In this document: positions 21,979 through 31,706 of the stretch, in pieces
How the letters are laid out: every line of letters starts with the position of its first letter
How positions within the stretch are numbered: the stretch's first letter is position 1
NCBI RefSeq assembly: GCF_025527015.1
Contig: NZ_JAODIM010000042.1
Span: 603,688 to 667,687 of the forward strand
DNA: 64,000 nt
Direction of reading: 5' to 3'
Source: Winslowiella arboricola
Lineage (GTDB): Bacteria > Pseudomonadota > Gammaproteobacteria > Enterobacterales > Enterobacteriaceae
Made by a program: the position numbers and the translations under genes
The notes under the pieces: model-generated
Seen by the model: only the letters and a program-made list of their open reading frames with translations
Databases searched by the model: none
What the model was told of the DNA's origin: nothing

Positions 21979-22098
21979 GCCAGGCGTTATCGGCGCAGCG
22001 AGTTTGTTCGCTGCCAGCGCACAGCAACTGCAGCGTACTGAAGTACGTGAGGATTGCGAGCACTGCCAGCGGGCAAACTCGCCAGCAAGAAAGCCTGG
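21979..22098. repeat. imperfect palindromic element between nudB and yebC
   Basis: Nested inverted repeats: CCAGGC/GCCTGG on the outside, GCGAGTTTG (21998-22006) pairing with CAAACTCGC (22074-22082), and a central GTACTGAAGTAC. The folded length is about 120 nt. It looks like an ERIC-type intergenic repeat and could also act as the nudB terminator. No second copy occurs in this window. Confidence 0.6.
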
Positions 22099-22125
22099 GC
22101 GATATATCATTTGGAGAGAAATTCA

Positions 22126-22869
22126 ATGGCAGGCCATAGTAAATGGGCTAATACCAAACACCGCAAAGCGGCACAGGATGCCAAACGCGGTAAAATCTTC
22201 ACCAAAATCATTCGTGAGCTGGTGACGGCGGCGAAACTGGGCGGCGGCGATGCGGATTCTAACCCGCGTCTGCGTGCGGCAATGGATAAAGCGCTGTCGA
22301 ACAATATGACGCGTGACACCATGAACCGTGCGATTGCCCGTGGTGTTGGCGGCGAAGACGACAGCAATATGGAAACCATTATCTACGAAGGTTACGGTCC
22401 GGGCGGCACTGCCGTAATGATCGAGTGCCTGAGTGATAACCGTAACCGTACTGTTGGTGAAGTGCGTCACGCTTTCACTAAAACCGGTGGCAACCTCGGC
22501 ACTGATGGTTCTGTGGCCTACCTGTTTACCAAAAAAGGGGTGATCACTTTCGCGCCGGGTCTTGATGAAGATACAGTGATGGATGCGGCGCTGGAAGCCG
22601 GTGCTGATGATATCGTCACCTATGATGACGGCGCTATCGACGTCTTTACCGCATGGGAATCCCTCGGTGCGGTAAAAGCGGCGCTGGAAGCGGCGGGTCT
22701 GACGGCTGATTCTGCTGAAGTGACGATGATCCCATCGACCAAAGCGGATATGGATGAAGAGACCGCGCCAAAACTGCTGCGTCTGATTGATATGCTGGAA
22801 GATTGTGACGATGTGCAGGAAGTTTACCATAACGGTGAAATTTCCGATGAGGTGGCGGCTACGCTGTAA
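22126..22869 (+). CDS. yebC: YebC/TACO1 family regulator
   Basis: 247 residues starting [20 protein letters not shown] (E. coli 246). The family has a three-domain fold. YebC proteins have been tied to transcription regulation and, more recently, to translation of proline-rich stretches by the ribosome. Conserved [15 protein letters not shown] and YEGYGPGG are present. It precedes ruvC by 43 nt and is probably co-transcribed with it. Confidence 0.96.
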   Translation: MAGHSKWANTKHRKAAQDAKRGKIFTKIIRELVTAAKLGGGDADSNPRLRAAMDKALSNNMTRDTMNRAIARGVGGEDDSNMETIIYEGYGPGGTAVMIECLSDNRNRTVGEVRHAFTKTGGNLGTDGSVAYLFTKKGVITFAPGLDEDTVMDAALEAGADDIVTYDDGAIDVFTAWESLGAVKAALEAAGLTADSAEVTMIPSTKADMDEETAPKLLRLIDMLEDCDDVQEVYHNGEISDEVAATL

Positions 22870-22912
22870 TGGCGTTACCCTGCAGGCAACAGCACACCAC
22901 CGGAGACGCGTG

Positions 22913-23437
22913 ATGGCAATTATTTTGGGCATTGACCCTGGCTCACGCGTAACCGGCTACGGTGTGATTCGTCAGGTTGGGCGGCAGCTCACCTATCTCG
23001 GCAGCGGCTGTATTCGTACCGGCGTGCCGGATCTGCCGACGCGGCTGAAGCTGATTTATGCCGGCGTCAGCGAAATCATTACCCAGTTTCAGCCGGAGTT
23101 TTTTGCCATCGAACAGGTGTTTATGGCGAAGAACGCGGATTCTGCACTGAAGCTGGGCCAGGCGCGCGGCGCGGCAATTGTCGCTGCGGTCAATCAGGAC
23201 TTACCGGTATTTGAGTACGCGGCGCGTCAGGTGAAACAGACGGTAGTGGGGATCGGCAGCGCCGAAAAGAGCCAGGTTCAGCATATGGTGCGAACCCTGC
23301 TGAAACTGGCGGCCAATCCGCAGTCGGATGCTGCCGATGCGCTGGCGATTGCTATTACCCATTGTCACGTCAGCCAGAACGCCAGCCGTCTCAGTGAAAC
23401 CCGACTACAACTGACGCGCGGGCGTCTGCGTCCTTAA
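22913..23437 (+). CDS. ruvC: Holliday junction resolvase RuvC
   Basis: Cuts Holliday junctions in recombinational repair. 174 residues (E. coli 173) from the ATG at 22913, with CGGAGA upstream. Catalytic acids: aspartate in [14 protein letters not shown], glutamate in FFAIEQVFM, and the C-terminal aspartates in [15 protein letters not shown]. In E. coli yebB lies between ruvC and ruvA; here only the short regulatory spacer remains. Confidence 0.97.
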   Translation: MAIILGIDPGSRVTGYGVIRQVGRQLTYLGSGCIRTGVPDLPTRLKLIYAGVSEIITQFQPEFFAIEQVFMAKNADSALKLGQARGAAIVAAVNQDLPVFEYAARQVKQTVVGIGSAEKSQVQHMVRTLLKLAANPQSDAADALAIAITHCHVSQNASRLSETRLQLTRGRLRP

Positions 23438-23438
23438 C

Positions 23439-23465
23439 AGGCTGGATATTCATCCAGCCTTTTTT
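23439..23465 (+). promoter_or_regulatory. LexA operator before ruvA, overlapping a terminator-like hairpin
   Basis: CTGGATATTCATCCAG at 23442-23457 fits the SOS box CTG-N10-CAG and is close to the known ruvAB operator of E. coli. It lies 54 nt before ruvA. The same palindrome is extended by AGG/CCT to AGGCTGGAT..ATCCAGCCT and is followed by six T residues, so as RNA it would be an intrinsic terminator for ruvC. One sequence thus seems to end the yebC-ruvC transcript and to bind LexA. Confidence 0.85.
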
Positions 23466-23510
23466 ATGTTATAAACAGCACATTCCCTCATTATCCAAAG
23501 GAAGCTTAAC

Positions 23511-24125
23511 GTGATAGGTCGTCTGAGAGGCATTATTCTTGAGAAACAGCCACCGCAGGTATTAATTGAAGCCAACGGCGTGGGCTATGAAGTGCATATG
23601 CCGATGACCTGTTTTTATGAGCTGCCTGAACTGAATCACGAAGCCATTATCTTCACTCAGTTTGTGGTGCGTGAAGATGCGCAGCTGCTGTTTGGTTTTA
23701 ACAGCAAGCAGGAGCGTGCGCTGTTTCGCGAGCTGATTAAAGTGAACGGCGTCGGACCCAAGCTGGCACTGGCGATCCTCTCCGGCATGTCGGCGCAGCA
23801 GTTTGTTACCGCAGTCGAGCGGGAAGAGATTGCCGCACTGGTAAAACTGCCGGGCGTTGGCAAGAAAACCGCTGAGCGGCTGGTGGTGGAAATGAAAGAT
23901 CGCTTTAAAGGGATGCATGGCGATCTGTTTGCGACCGATTCAACCTTTGCGCTGACCAGCGAAAGTCCGGCGCCAGCCGCCAATGATGCGGAAGGCGAAG
24001 CGGTCTCTGCACTGGTAGCGCTGGGCTATAAACCGCAGGAAGCCAGCCGGATGATCAGCAAAGTGGGTCGTGCCGGTGCGGATTGCGAAACCCTGATCCG
24101 TGAAGCCCTGCGCGCAGCTATTTGA
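23511..24125 (+). CDS. ruvA: Holliday junction branch migration protein RuvA
   Basis: Tetrameric DNA-binding protein that recognises Holliday junctions and loads RuvB. 204 residues (E. coli 203), starting with GTG at 23511. Domain I is an OB fold ([15 protein letters not shown]), domain II has two helix-hairpin-helix motifs ([13 protein letters not shown] and [12 protein letters not shown]), and domain III ([18 protein letters not shown]) contacts RuvB. SOS-controlled by the LexA site upstream; ruvB follows by 8 nt. Confidence 0.97.
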   Translation: MIGRLRGIILEKQPPQVLIEANGVGYEVHMPMTCFYELPELNHEAIIFTQFVVREDAQLLFGFNSKQERALFRELIKVNGVGPKLALAILSGMSAQQFVTAVEREEIAALVKLPGVGKKTAERLVVEMKDRFKGMHGDLFATDSTFALTSESPAPAANDAEGEAVSALVALGYKPQEASRMISKVGRAGADCETLIREALRAAI

Positions 24126-24133
24126 GGTAACGC

Positions 24134-25135
24134 ATGATTGAAGCCGATCGCCTTATATCGCCGGGTATTATCTCTGAAGACGAGGTAATTGACCGCGCGA
24201 TACGTCCTAAGCTGCTGGCGGAATATGTCGGTCAGCAGCCGGTGCGTGAGCAGATGGAAATCTTTATCGAAGCGGCGAAAATGCGCGGTGAGGCACTCGA
24301 TCATCTGCTGATTTTTGGCCCGCCGGGATTAGGTAAAACCACGCTGGCAAATATTGTCGCCAACGAGATGGGCGTTAATCTGCGTACCACATCCGGCCCG
24401 GTACTTGAGAAAGCCGGGGATCTGGCGGCGATGCTGACTAACCTTGAACCGCACGACGTGCTGTTTATCGATGAGATCCATCGTCTGTCACCGGTGGTCG
24501 AGGAAGTGCTCTATCCGGCGATGGAAGATTATCAGCTGGATATTATGATTGGCGAAGGCCCGGCTGCGCGCTCGATTAAACTCGATTTGCCGCCGTTTAC
24601 CCTGATTGGCGCCACTACGCGTGCTGGCTCACTCACCTCGCCGCTGCGTGACCGCTTTGGTATCGTGCAGCGTCTGGAGTTCTATCGCGTTGAAGATTTG
24701 CAACATATCGTCGGCCGCAGCGCTGCGGTGCTGGGGCTGGATCTGAGCGAAGATGGCGCGCTGGAAATTGCGCGTCGCGCCCGCGGCACCCCGCGTATTG
24801 CTAACCGTCTGCTGCGCCGGGTACGTGACTTCTCAGAAGTGCGCGCCAACGGTGAGCTGAGCGGCGATGTGGCGTCGAAAGCGCTGGATATGCTGAATGT
24901 CGATACTGAAGGTTTTGACTATATGGACCGCAAGCTGTTACTGGCGATTATTGATAAGTTTACCGGTGGTCCGGTAGGGCTGGATAACCTGGCGGCGGCG
25001 ATTGGCGAAGAGCGTGAAACCATTGAAGATGTGCTGGAGCCGTATCTGATTCAGCAGGGTTTTATTCAGCGCACTCCGCGTGGCCGTATCGCCACTCAGC
25101 ACGCTTATAAACATTTCGGTATTACCCGCGAATAA
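24134..25135 (+). CDS. ruvB: Holliday junction branch migration ATPase RuvB
   Basis: Hexameric AAA+ motor that drives branch migration with RuvA. 333 residues (E. coli 336). Walker A is [12 protein letters not shown] and Walker [10 protein letters not shown]; sensor 1 is LIGATTRAG and the arginine-finger region is PLRDRFG. A winged-helix domain ends in [13 protein letters not shown]. Second gene of the SOS operon ruvAB; convergent with znuB across a REP-like repeat. Confidence 0.98.
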   Translation: MIEADRLISPGIISEDEVIDRAIRPKLLAEYVGQQPVREQMEIFIEAAKMRGEALDHLLIFGPPGLGKTTLANIVANEMGVNLRTTSGPVLEKAGDLAAMLTNLEPHDVLFIDEIHRLSPVVEEVLYPAMEDYQLDIMIGEGPAARSIKLDLPPFTLIGATTRAGSLTSPLRDRFGIVQRLEFYRVEDLQHIVGRSAAVLGLDLSEDGALEIARRARGTPRIANRLLRRVRDFSEVRANGELSGDVASKALDMLNVDTEGFDYMDRKLLLAIIDKFTGGPVGLDNLAAAIGEERETIEDVLEPYLIQQGFIQRTPRGRIATQHAYKHFGITRE

Positions 25136-25141
25136 CCTGAT

Positions 25142-25254
25142 GGGCGGTGAAAACGTCGCCATTATTTATTGTGCAAATCTTCGGCATGGGCGGCGAGAAC
25201 GCCACCCCGATATGACTTTATAATATTCTGCAGGGGCGGCGTTCTCGCCGCCCG
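25142..25254. repeat. GC-rich palindromic intergenic repeat (REP-like), copy 3
   Basis: Between convergent ruvB and znuB. Arms GGGCGGTGAAAACGTCGCC, GGGCGGCGAGAACGCCACCC and GGGGCGGCGTTCTCGCCGCCCG. The same three-arm order as copies 1 and 2, more diverged in the first arm. Confidence 0.75.
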
Positions 25255-25258
25255 TTAT

Positions 25259-26044
25259 TTAAACCGCTGGCTTTTTCACCATACTGATCACAAACATCAA
25301 CGCTGCGCTCAGCACCACTGACGGTCCTGCAGGCGTATCGTAAAACGCCGAGAAGGTCAGACCGCCGGTTACCGCCAGCACGCCAATCGCTATGGCGACA
25401 GCCGCCATCTGCTCCGGTGAACGGGCAAAGCGACGCGCGGTGGCCGCCGGAATAATCAGCAGTGAAGTGATTATCAGCGCACCGACAAACTTCATCGACA
25501 CACCAATCGTCAGCGCCGTTACCAGCATCAACAGTAATTTGGTGCGCTGAAGATTGACGCCATCCACCTGCGCCATTTCCGGGCTGATGGTAATCGACAG
25601 CAGCGCCCGCCACTGCCAGGCAAGAATCGCCAGCACCAGCGCGACGCCGACCGCAATGGCAATCAGATCAACCGGCGTCACCGACAGCAGATCGCCAAAC
25701 AGATACGCCATTAAGTCGACGCGCACGTTCGACATCAGACTCACCACCACCAGGCCAAGCGACAGGGCGCTGTGCGCCATAATCCCCAGCAGGGTATCGA
25801 TCGCCAGATGCGGGCGGCGTTCCAGCCACACCAGACCAAATGACAGCAGCAAAGTCACCGCAATCACCGCGTAGAACGGGTTGATATTAAGCAGCAGGCC
25901 AAATGCGACGCCAAGCAGCGACGCGTGCGCCAGCGTATCGCCAAAATAGGACATACGGCGCCAGACCACAAACGAGCCAAGCGGGCCGGCGGCAATGGCC
26001 AGCATCACGCCGCCCAGCCAGCCGGGAAGTAACAATTCAATCAT
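25259..26044 (-). CDS. znuB: zinc ABC transporter permease ZnuB
   Basis: Inner-membrane permease of the high-affinity zinc importer ZnuABC. 261 residues with about seven to eight helices and the family segments [18 protein letters not shown] and [21 protein letters not shown]. It starts 4 nt inside the end of znuC, so the two are coupled. Regulated from the Zur operator at 26824. Confidence 0.97.
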   Translation of the reverse strand: MIELLLPGWLGGVMLAIAAGPLGSFVVWRRMSYFGDTLAHASLLGVAFGLLLNINPFYAVIAVTLLLSFGLVWLERRPHLAIDTLLGIMAHSALSLGLVVVSLMSNVRVDLMAYLFGDLLSVTPVDLIAIAVGVALVLAILAWQWRALLSITISPEMAQVDGVNLQRTKLLLMLVTALTIGVSMKFVGALIITSLLIIPAATARRFARSPEQMAAVAIAIGVLAVTGGLTFSAFYDTPAGPSVVLSAALMFVISMVKKPAV

Positions 26045-26796
26045 GACGGACCCTGTCCCCGACGCAGAATAATGCGTCCCTGCAAATCGTGACGATGATT
26101 ATGATGATGGCGGTAGATCGCCAGTTGTTCGGCGCCGCGCGGGCCAAACATTGAAATAAACTCAGGATGGGTTGAGACCACTTCCGGGGTGCCGGAGCAG
26201 CAGATATGCTGGTTAAGACACAGCACCTCATCGGTTTTCGCCATCACCAGGTGCAGGTCATGGGAAACCATCAGCACGCCGCAGTTCAGTTCACGACGCA
26301 GCTGATCGATCAAATCATACAGCGCCACCTGGCCATTGACGTCGACACCCTGCGTCGGTTCATCCAGCACCAGCAGCTGCGGATTATTCAGCAGCGCACG
26401 CGCCAGTAATACCCGCTGCGTTTCACCGCCAGACAGTTTTTGCAGCGGATATTCCAGCAGATGCCCGGCCTGCACGCGTTTCAGCGCAGGCAGAATATCG
26501 GCGCGCTTAACGCCGGGGCGCAGGCGCATAAAACGATCGACCGTCAGCGGCAGGGTAGAGTCGAGATGCAGTTTTTGCGGCACGTAACCAATACGCAAAC
26601 CGGCAGGGCGATCGAGTTTACCGGCGCTGGGTGCAATTAATCCGAGCACCACGCGTACCAGCGTCGATTTTCCGGCACCGTTAGGACCAAGCAGCGTAAG
26701 AATACGTCCGGGTTCCAGTTTCAGTGAAACATCAGACAGTACGCGGCGTTGACCAAAGGACACCGAGATGTTTTCCAGAGTGATTAGTGAGGGCAT
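26041..26796 (-). CDS. znuC: zinc ABC transporter ATP-binding protein ZnuC
   Basis: ATPase of the ZnuABC zinc importer, cytoplasmic face of the inner membrane. The ATG at 26796 gives 251 residues, as in E. coli; a TTG two codons earlier is possible. Walker A is [13 protein letters not shown], signature [15 protein letters not shown], Walker [13 protein letters not shown]. The C-terminus has the histidine-rich [11 protein letters not shown], typical of ZnuC and probably zinc-related. Divergent from znuA, sharing the Zur-controlled promoter region. Confidence 0.97.
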   Translation of the reverse strand: MPSLITLENISVSFGQRRVLSDVSLKLEPGRILTLLGPNGAGKSTLVRVVLGLIAPSAGKLDRPAGLRIGYVPQKLHLDSTLPLTVDRFMRLRPGVKRADILPALKRVQAGHLLEYPLQKLSGGETQRVLLARALLNNPQLLVLDEPTQGVDVNGQVALYDLIDQLRRELNCGVLMVSHDLHLVMAKTDEVLCLNQHICCSGTPEVVSTHPEFISMFGPRGAEQLAIYRHHHNHRHDLQGRIILRRGQGPS

Positions 26797-26823
26797 CGTC
26801 AATTACAGGTTGCAGAAGATATC

Positions 26824-26844
26824 GAATGTTATAATATCACACTC
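26824..26844. promoter_or_regulatory. Zur operator between znuC and znuA
   Basis: GAATGTTATAATATCACACTC is a near match to the Zur box of E. coli znu (GAAATGTTATAATATCAC...). The imperfect palindrome sits between the divergent znuA and znuCB genes, 30 nt before znuA. Zinc-loaded Zur would repress both units. Confidence 0.88.
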
Positions 26845-26874
26845 CATCAGCTAATCACGATGGATTGACGCATT

Positions 26875-27822
26875 ATGTTACATAATAAAAAACGTTTATT
26901 TTCAGCCTTCGCCGCACTGGGATTCGCCGCTTCGCTTGCTGCGCCAGCCTCGGCGGCGGTGGTGGCCTCAATTAAACCGCTCGGTTTTATCGCCGCGGCG
27001 ATTGCTGATGGTGTCACGCCGGTGGAAGTTATGCTTCCGGATGGTGCATCTGAGCATGACTACGCATTACGCCCTTCTGACGTTAAACGCTTGCAGAGCG
27101 CGGATCTGGTGGTATGGATCGGCCCTGAAATGGAAGCTTTTCTGACCAAACCAGCGGCCGGATTTACCCCGCAGAAAAACCTTGAACTGGCTGAATTGCC
27201 GGGAGTAAAACCACTGTTAATCCGCGGTGGCGAAGAGGATGAGCACCATGATGAGAGCCATTCCGGCCACGATGAAGAGGGGCATGACCACCATCATCAC
27301 GGTGAGTACAATATGCACTTGTGGTTATCCCCAGAGATAGCAAGGCAATCGGCGGTTGCAATCCACCAAAAATTATTGGAACTTATGCCGCAAAGCAAAG
27401 ACAAACTAGACGCTAACCTCCAGCAATTCGAAGTTAGCCTGGCGAAGTCTGACCAGCAGATTGGTGCTGAGCTGGCGCCGGTGAAAGGGAAGGGATATTT
27501 CGTTTTTCATGATGCTTACACATACTTTGAAAAACATTACGGGTTGTCGCCTGCCGGGCATTTTACCGTGAATCCTGAGATCCAACCGGGCGCTCAGCGC
27601 TTACATCAAATACGAACACAGTTGGTTGAGCAGAAAGCCGTATGTGTTTTCGCTGAACCACAATTCAGGCCGGCCGTCATCGATGCCGTTGCCCGCGGAA
27701 CTTCTGTGCGAAAAGGCACCTTAGATCCGCTGGGAATGGGTATCAGCTTAGCAAAAGACAGCTATGTGAAATTCCTCTCACAGTTGTCGAGCCAGTATGT
27801 GAGCTGCCTGAAAGGAGCATAG
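26875..27822 (+). CDS. znuA: zinc ABC transporter periplasmic binding protein ZnuA
   Basis: Captures zinc in the periplasm for ZnuBC. 315 residues with a signal peptide ending near [13 protein letters not shown] histidine- and acid-rich loop (residues about 122-145, with [13 protein letters not shown]) is the flexible zinc-loading segment typical of ZnuA. Metal ligands expected in [19 protein letters not shown] and [13 protein letters not shown] are present. mepM follows 14 nt after the stop. Confidence 0.97.
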   Translation: MLHNKKRLFSAFAALGFAASLAAPASAAVVASIKPLGFIAAAIADGVTPVEVMLPDGASEHDYALRPSDVKRLQSADLVVWIGPEMEAFLTKPAAGFTPQKNLELAELPGVKPLLIRGGEEDEHHDESHSGHDEEGHDHHHHGEYNMHLWLSPEIARQSAVAIHQKLLELMPQSKDKLDANLQQFEVSLAKSDQQIGAELAPVKGKGYFVFHDAYTYFEKHYGLSPAGHFTVNPEIQPGAQRLHQIRTQLVEQKAVCVFAEPQFRPAVIDAVARGTSVRKGTLDPLGMGISLAKDSYVKFLSQLSSQYVSCLKGA

Positions 27823-27836
27823 AGGAATAGTAAAAA

Positions 27837-29165
27837 GTGCAGCAGATAGCCCGCTCTGTCGCCATGGCGTTCAATAACTTACCGCGACCCCACCGTGTCA
27901 TGCTGGGGTCGCTGACTGTCGTAACGCTGGCCGTCGCCGTCTGGCGGCCCTACGTTTATCACCCTGTTGATAGCGAAAACCCGATCGTTAAACATATCGA
28001 GCTGGATAAAAACGAGCTGCGTACCTTGTTGCCCGAAGCCAGTGAACCTATCGATCAGCCAACCCCTGCACCGGAAGAAGATATTCCGAAAGATGAAATC
28101 GATGAAGACGTGCCAAATGAAACCGGCACCCACGATTACACAGTATCGACTGGCGACACCTTAAGCAGCATCCTGAATCAGTATGGCATTGAGATGGCTG
28201 ATATCAATCAGCTGGCGAAAGCCGATAAGGATCTGACTAACCTGAAGATCGGTCAGCAAATTTCCTGGACCCTGACCGATGATGGCCAGTTACAGCGCCT
28301 GACCTGGGAAATGTCGCGCCGTGAAACCCGTACTTACGATCGCTCCGGCAACGGTTTTAAAGCCTCCAGCGAGATGCAAAAGGGTGAATGGCAGAACAAC
28401 GTATTGCGCGGTGAGCTGAGTGGCAGCTTTGCCGCCAGCGCCCAGCGCGCCGGATTGTCCAGCGGTGAAACCAGCGCGGTGATTAAAGCGCTGCAATGGC
28501 AGATGGACTTCCGCAAACTGCGTAAGGGCGATCAGTTCTCGGTGCTGATGTCGCGCGAAATGATGGATGGTAAAAGTGAGCAGAGCCAGCTGTTAGGCGT
28601 TCGTCTGCGCACCGGCGGCAAAGATTACTATGCGATCCGCGCCGAAGACGGCAAGTTCTACGATCGCAGCGGTTCCGGTCTGGCGCGCGGCTTTATGCGT
28701 TTCCCGACGGTGAAACAGTATCGTGTGTCTTCCAACTTCAATCCGCGTCGCCTGAATCCGGTTACCGGACGTATTGCGCCGCATAAAGGCGTCGACTTCG
28801 CTATTCCGGTCGGCACGCCTGTGCTGGCAGTGGGTGACGGTGAAGTGGTGGTTGCCAAACGTAGCGGCGGTGCCGGTAACTATGTGGCGATTCGTCACGG
28901 TCGTCAGTATATGACACGCTACATGCACCTGAAAAAACTGCTGGTGAAGCCCGGCGAGAAGGTGAAGCGCGGCGATCGTATCGCATTGTCCGGCAATACC
29001 GGCCGCTCAACCGGTCCGCATCTGCATTATGAAATCTGGATTAACAATCAGGCAGTGAATCCATTAAACGCTAAACTGCCGCGTTCTGAAGGACTGGCAG
29101 GCAGCGATCGCAAAGATTATCTGGCGCAGGTCAGAGAAGTGACCCCGCAGCTCAGCTTTAATTAA
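27837..29165 (+). CDS. mepM: murein DD-endopeptidase MepM
   Basis: Cuts D-Ala-mDAP crossbridges of peptidoglycan, needed for cell-wall growth. 442 residues (E. coli 440), GTG start at 27837. One N-terminal membrane helix (about 20-38), a LysM domain (about 98-145, VSTGDTLSSILNQYGIEM) and a C-terminal M23 metallopeptidase domain with zinc ligands in APHKGVDFAIP and GPHLHYEIW. The placement after znuA, 14 nt away, links a zinc enzyme to zinc uptake. Confidence 0.97.
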   Translation: MQQIARSVAMAFNNLPRPHRVMLGSLTVVTLAVAVWRPYVYHPVDSENPIVKHIELDKNELRTLLPEASEPIDQPTPAPEEDIPKDEIDEDVPNETGTHDYTVSTGDTLSSILNQYGIEMADINQLAKADKDLTNLKIGQQISWTLTDDGQLQRLTWEMSRRETRTYDRSGNGFKASSEMQKGEWQNNVLRGELSGSFAASAQRAGLSSGETSAVIKALQWQMDFRKLRKGDQFSVLMSREMMDGKSEQSQLLGVRLRTGGKDYYAIRAEDGKFYDRSGSGLARGFMRFPTVKQYRVSSNFNPRRLNPVTGRIAPHKGVDFAIPVGTPVLAVGDGEVVVAKRSGGAGNYVAIRHGRQYMTRYMHLKKLLVKPGEKVKRGDRIALSGNTGRSTGPHLHYEIWINNQAVNPLNAKLPRSEGLAGSDRKDYLAQVREVTPQLSFN

Positions 29166-29180
29166 GCTGGCAGCAACGAA

Positions 29181-29211
29181 AAACCGACCGGGAAACCGGC
29201 CGGTTTTTTTT
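29181..29211 (+). terminator. intrinsic terminator after mepM
   Basis: Stem ACCGACCGG / CCGGCCGGT with GAAA loop followed by eight T residues. Ends the znuA-mepM transcript before lpxM. Confidence 0.88.
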
Positions 29212-29284
29212 ATGCATGATGCACAATGATTGCAAATTTGTCCGTCAGCACTATCATTAGCCGGTTATTGTTTGAGGCGAGTGC

Positions 29285-30259
29285 ATGGAAAACCATAAAA
29301 AAAGTAATAGTGAATTTATTCCCGTCTTTCAAAAGGCTTTCCTGAAACCTAAATTCTGGGGCGCGTGGTTAGGGATTGGTGCCTGTGCAGGCATCGCGCT
29401 GCTACCGGCACGCGTGCGTGATCCGATGCTGGGCGCGCTGGGACGTACTGCCGGTAAATTTGCCCGTAGCGCGCGGCGCAGGGCGCAGATCAATCTCCAT
29501 TACTGCATGCCTGAACTGTCCGAAGCACAGCGTGAAGCGATCATCGATGAGATGTTTGCTGTCGCGCCGCAGTCGATGGCGATGGTGGCTGAGCTGGCGT
29601 TACGTAAGCCGGAAAAAATGCGCGATCGCATTGTCTGGCATGGGCGCGAAATTATGGATGAGCTGCGCGACAGCGGGCAGAATGTGATTTTCATGGTGCC
29701 GCACGGCTGGGCAATTGATATCCCGGCGATGCTGATGGCTTCTGAAGGACTGAAAATTGCCGGCATGTTCCATCATCAGCGTAATGAGCTGGTGGACTAT
29801 ATGTGGAACATTATGCGCCGTCGCTACGGTGGTCGCCTGCATGCGCGTGATGATGGCATCAAGCCGTTTATCAGCTCGGTGCGTCAGGGCTACTGGGGTT
29901 ACTATCTGCCGGATGAAGATCATGGCCCTGAGCAGAGCGAATTTGTCGATTTCTTTGCCACCTATAAAGCCACGTTACCGGCGATTGGCCGTCTGATGAA
30001 GGTATGCCGCGCCAAAGTGGTGCCGCTGTTCCCGACCTACGACAATAAGACCCATCAGCTGCATATGCATATTCGTCCGCCGATGGACGATCTGCTTGAT
30101 GCTGATGATGTCACGCTGGCGCGTCGGATGAACGAAGAAGTGGAAATTTTTGTCCGGCCGAATCCTGAGCAGTACACCTGGATCCTGAAGCTGCTGAAAA
30201 CGCGTAAAGAGGGTGAAGCCGAACCTTATCAGCGTGACGATCTCTATCCGAAGAAATAA
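29285..30259 (+). CDS. lpxM: lipid A myristoyltransferase LpxM (MsbB)
   Basis: Adds the last acyl chain to lipid A at the inner membrane. 324 residues (E. coli 323). N-terminal membrane anchor, then the HtrB/MsbB acyltransferase domain with the catalytic H-x4-D motif in [12 protein letters not shown] and the later segment YYLPDEDHG. In E. coli pykA is the next gene; here a siderophore operon intervenes. Confidence 0.97.
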   Translation: MENHKKSNSEFIPVFQKAFLKPKFWGAWLGIGACAGIALLPARVRDPMLGALGRTAGKFARSARRRAQINLHYCMPELSEAQREAIIDEMFAVAPQSMAMVAELALRKPEKMRDRIVWHGREIMDELRDSGQNVIFMVPHGWAIDIPAMLMASEGLKIAGMFHHQRNELVDYMWNIMRRRYGGRLHARDDGIKPFISSVRQGYWGYYLPDEDHGPEQSEFVDFFATYKATLPAIGRLMKVCRAKVVPLFPTYDNKTHQLHMHIRPPMDDLLDADDVTLARRMNEEVEIFVRPNPEQYTWILKLLKTRKEGEAEPYQRDDLYPKK

Positions 30260-30264
30260 TATGA

Positions 30265-30382
30265 ACGGGAGCCGATAACGGCTCCCCTACGCCTTTCCAG
30301 ATACTCTTTCGTAGGGGCGGCGTTATCGCCGCCCGTCCTGATGATTTCCGCGATATGTAATGACGGCGTTATCGCCGCCCGC
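30265..30382. repeat. palindromic intergenic repeat (REP-like), copy 4
   Basis: Between convergent lpxM and dfoS. It holds GGGAGCCGATAACGGCTCCCCTAC, then GTAGGGGCGGCGTTATCGCC, then a further GACGGCGTTATCGCCGCCCG. This copy uses TTATC instead of TTCTC in the loop and mixes a GGGAGCC arm, the form also seen at 42646. It may serve as a bidirectional terminator. Confidence 0.7.
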
Positions 30383-30387
30383 TATGG

Positions 30388-31620
30388 TTAAATCGCTTTA
30401 ATCGCCGTACGCCGTTTCCGCTCGCGTAAAAAGCCCCGCACCAGCAGCAGCCAGAGAATGCCACAAATCGTATTGACCAGGCTAAACAGCAGATTGCCGC
30501 CAGCAAAATAAGCATATTTGGCCGCCTCAATACCGACCGCAAATACCGCAATACTGAACATCCCGACCATCGCCGCCACGCTGCCTTTTCCGGCCTCGCT
30601 GGCAAACATCGTCAGACGATAAAGGCCGGCATTAACCAGCCCGGCGCCAAACGCGTAGAGACTCAGCCCGGCGATCAGCCACCAGTAGTTATGGTTATCG
30701 ACCAGCGTACTGACCAGCGCCACCAGCAGACCAAGCATAATCGGCCACGCACCGAGCCGCAGCGGTTGTTCAATCGGCAGACGTCCCGCCAGTTTACCGA
30801 GTGTCAGATTGCCCACCACCATCGCCAGGAAGATTGGCAGCTGCAGCAGGGCATAGGTCATGCGCGTTAAACCAGCATCATGGATCAGAATCACCGGCGA
30901 CAGCGCGACCCACGCCAGCATCGGAGTGATGACCAGGCCAATCGCCAGTGAACCGCTCATCACCTGACGATCTTTGACCAGCGCCAGATAACCGCTGCCC
31001 ATCGATTTCAGCGAAATGGAGTGGTTTCTGTCGCCAGCTGTTTCCGGCATGGCGCGCCATAAGCCAATAAAGGCAAGAGCGCTGACCACGGCAAACAGAT
31101 AGAACATATTGCGCCAGCCGCTAAAACCAAGGAATGCGGCGCCCGCCACCGGTCCGAGGATGGGGGCCAGCAACGCGACATTGGCCATCAGCGCGGCAAT
31201 GCGCACGCTCAGTGTTTCATCAAAGGCTTCCTGCACCGCCGCATAGCCCACCGCGCCGATAAAACAGAGGCTGATGCCTTGCAAAAAGCGCAGCGCGATA
31301 AACTGCTCAATACTGCTCACCCAGTGCATCACCACGCAGCAGAGGGCAAAGAAAGCGACACCGACCAGCATCACCGGACGGCGGCCATATTTATCGGACA
31401 GCGGCCCCAGCAGCCACTGCAACACAATGCCGCCGATCAGATAGCCGGTCAGCGAAGCAGACACCCATTCGGGCCCGACGCGAAACTCTTCGGTAACCAG
31501 CAACATACCCGGCTGGATCATATCGTGGGCGATATAGGTCGCGAACTCGAACAGCACCAGTGAGAGGGGAAAAATCAGGTGACGAAAAGTAAGATTCGAC
31601 ACCGGGGTATACGACGCCAT
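30388..31620 (-). CDS. dfoS: MFS transporter, probable desferrioxamine exporter DfoS
   Basis: 410 residues with twelve predicted membrane helices, a drug:H+ antiporter of the MdfA/Cmr type. It has FEFATYIAHDMIQPGM with the membrane-embedded acidic residues of MdfA, the motif A region GPLSDKYGRRPVML, and RFLQGISLCFIGAVGYAA. AAGGAG lies 6 nt before the ATG. It follows dfoC by 87 nt on the same strand. Pantoea desferrioxamine clusters are described as dfoJACS with an MFS permease at the end, so siderophore export is the best guess. A general drug efflux pump inserted by chance is the alternative. Confidence 0.7.
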   Translation of the reverse strand: MASYTPVSNLTFRHLIFPLSLVLFEFATYIAHDMIQPGMLLVTEEFRVGPEWVSASLTGYLIGGIVLQWLLGPLSDKYGRRPVMLVGVAFFALCCVVMHWVSSIEQFIALRFLQGISLCFIGAVGYAAVQEAFDETLSVRIAALMANVALLAPILGPVAGAAFLGFSGWRNMFYLFAVVSALAFIGLWRAMPETAGDRNHSISLKSMGSGYLALVKDRQVMSGSLAIGLVITPMLAWVALSPVILIHDAGLTRMTYALLQLPIFLAMVVGNLTLGKLAGRLPIEQPLRLGAWPIMLGLLVALVSTLVDNHNYWWLIAGLSLYAFGAGLVNAGLYRLTMFASEAGKGSVAAMVGMFSIAVFAVGIEAAKYAYFAGGNLLFSLVNTICGILWLLLVRGFLRERKRRTAIKAI

Positions 31621-31647
31621 CCAGGCTCCTTGTTTCCAGTAACGTAA

Positions 31648-31673
31648 AACGCGATCGCCAGTGCGATCGCGTT
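31648..31673 (-). terminator. hairpin between dfoC and dfoS
   Basis: Perfect stem AACGCGATCGC / GCGATCGCGTT with a CAGT loop; read on the minus strand it is followed by TTTTACG. It is probably a partial terminator that lowers exporter expression relative to the biosynthetic genes. Confidence 0.6.
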
Positions 31674-31706
31674 CAGAGTAAAGCCTTGATACTGCGCTTT
31701 AATAAA

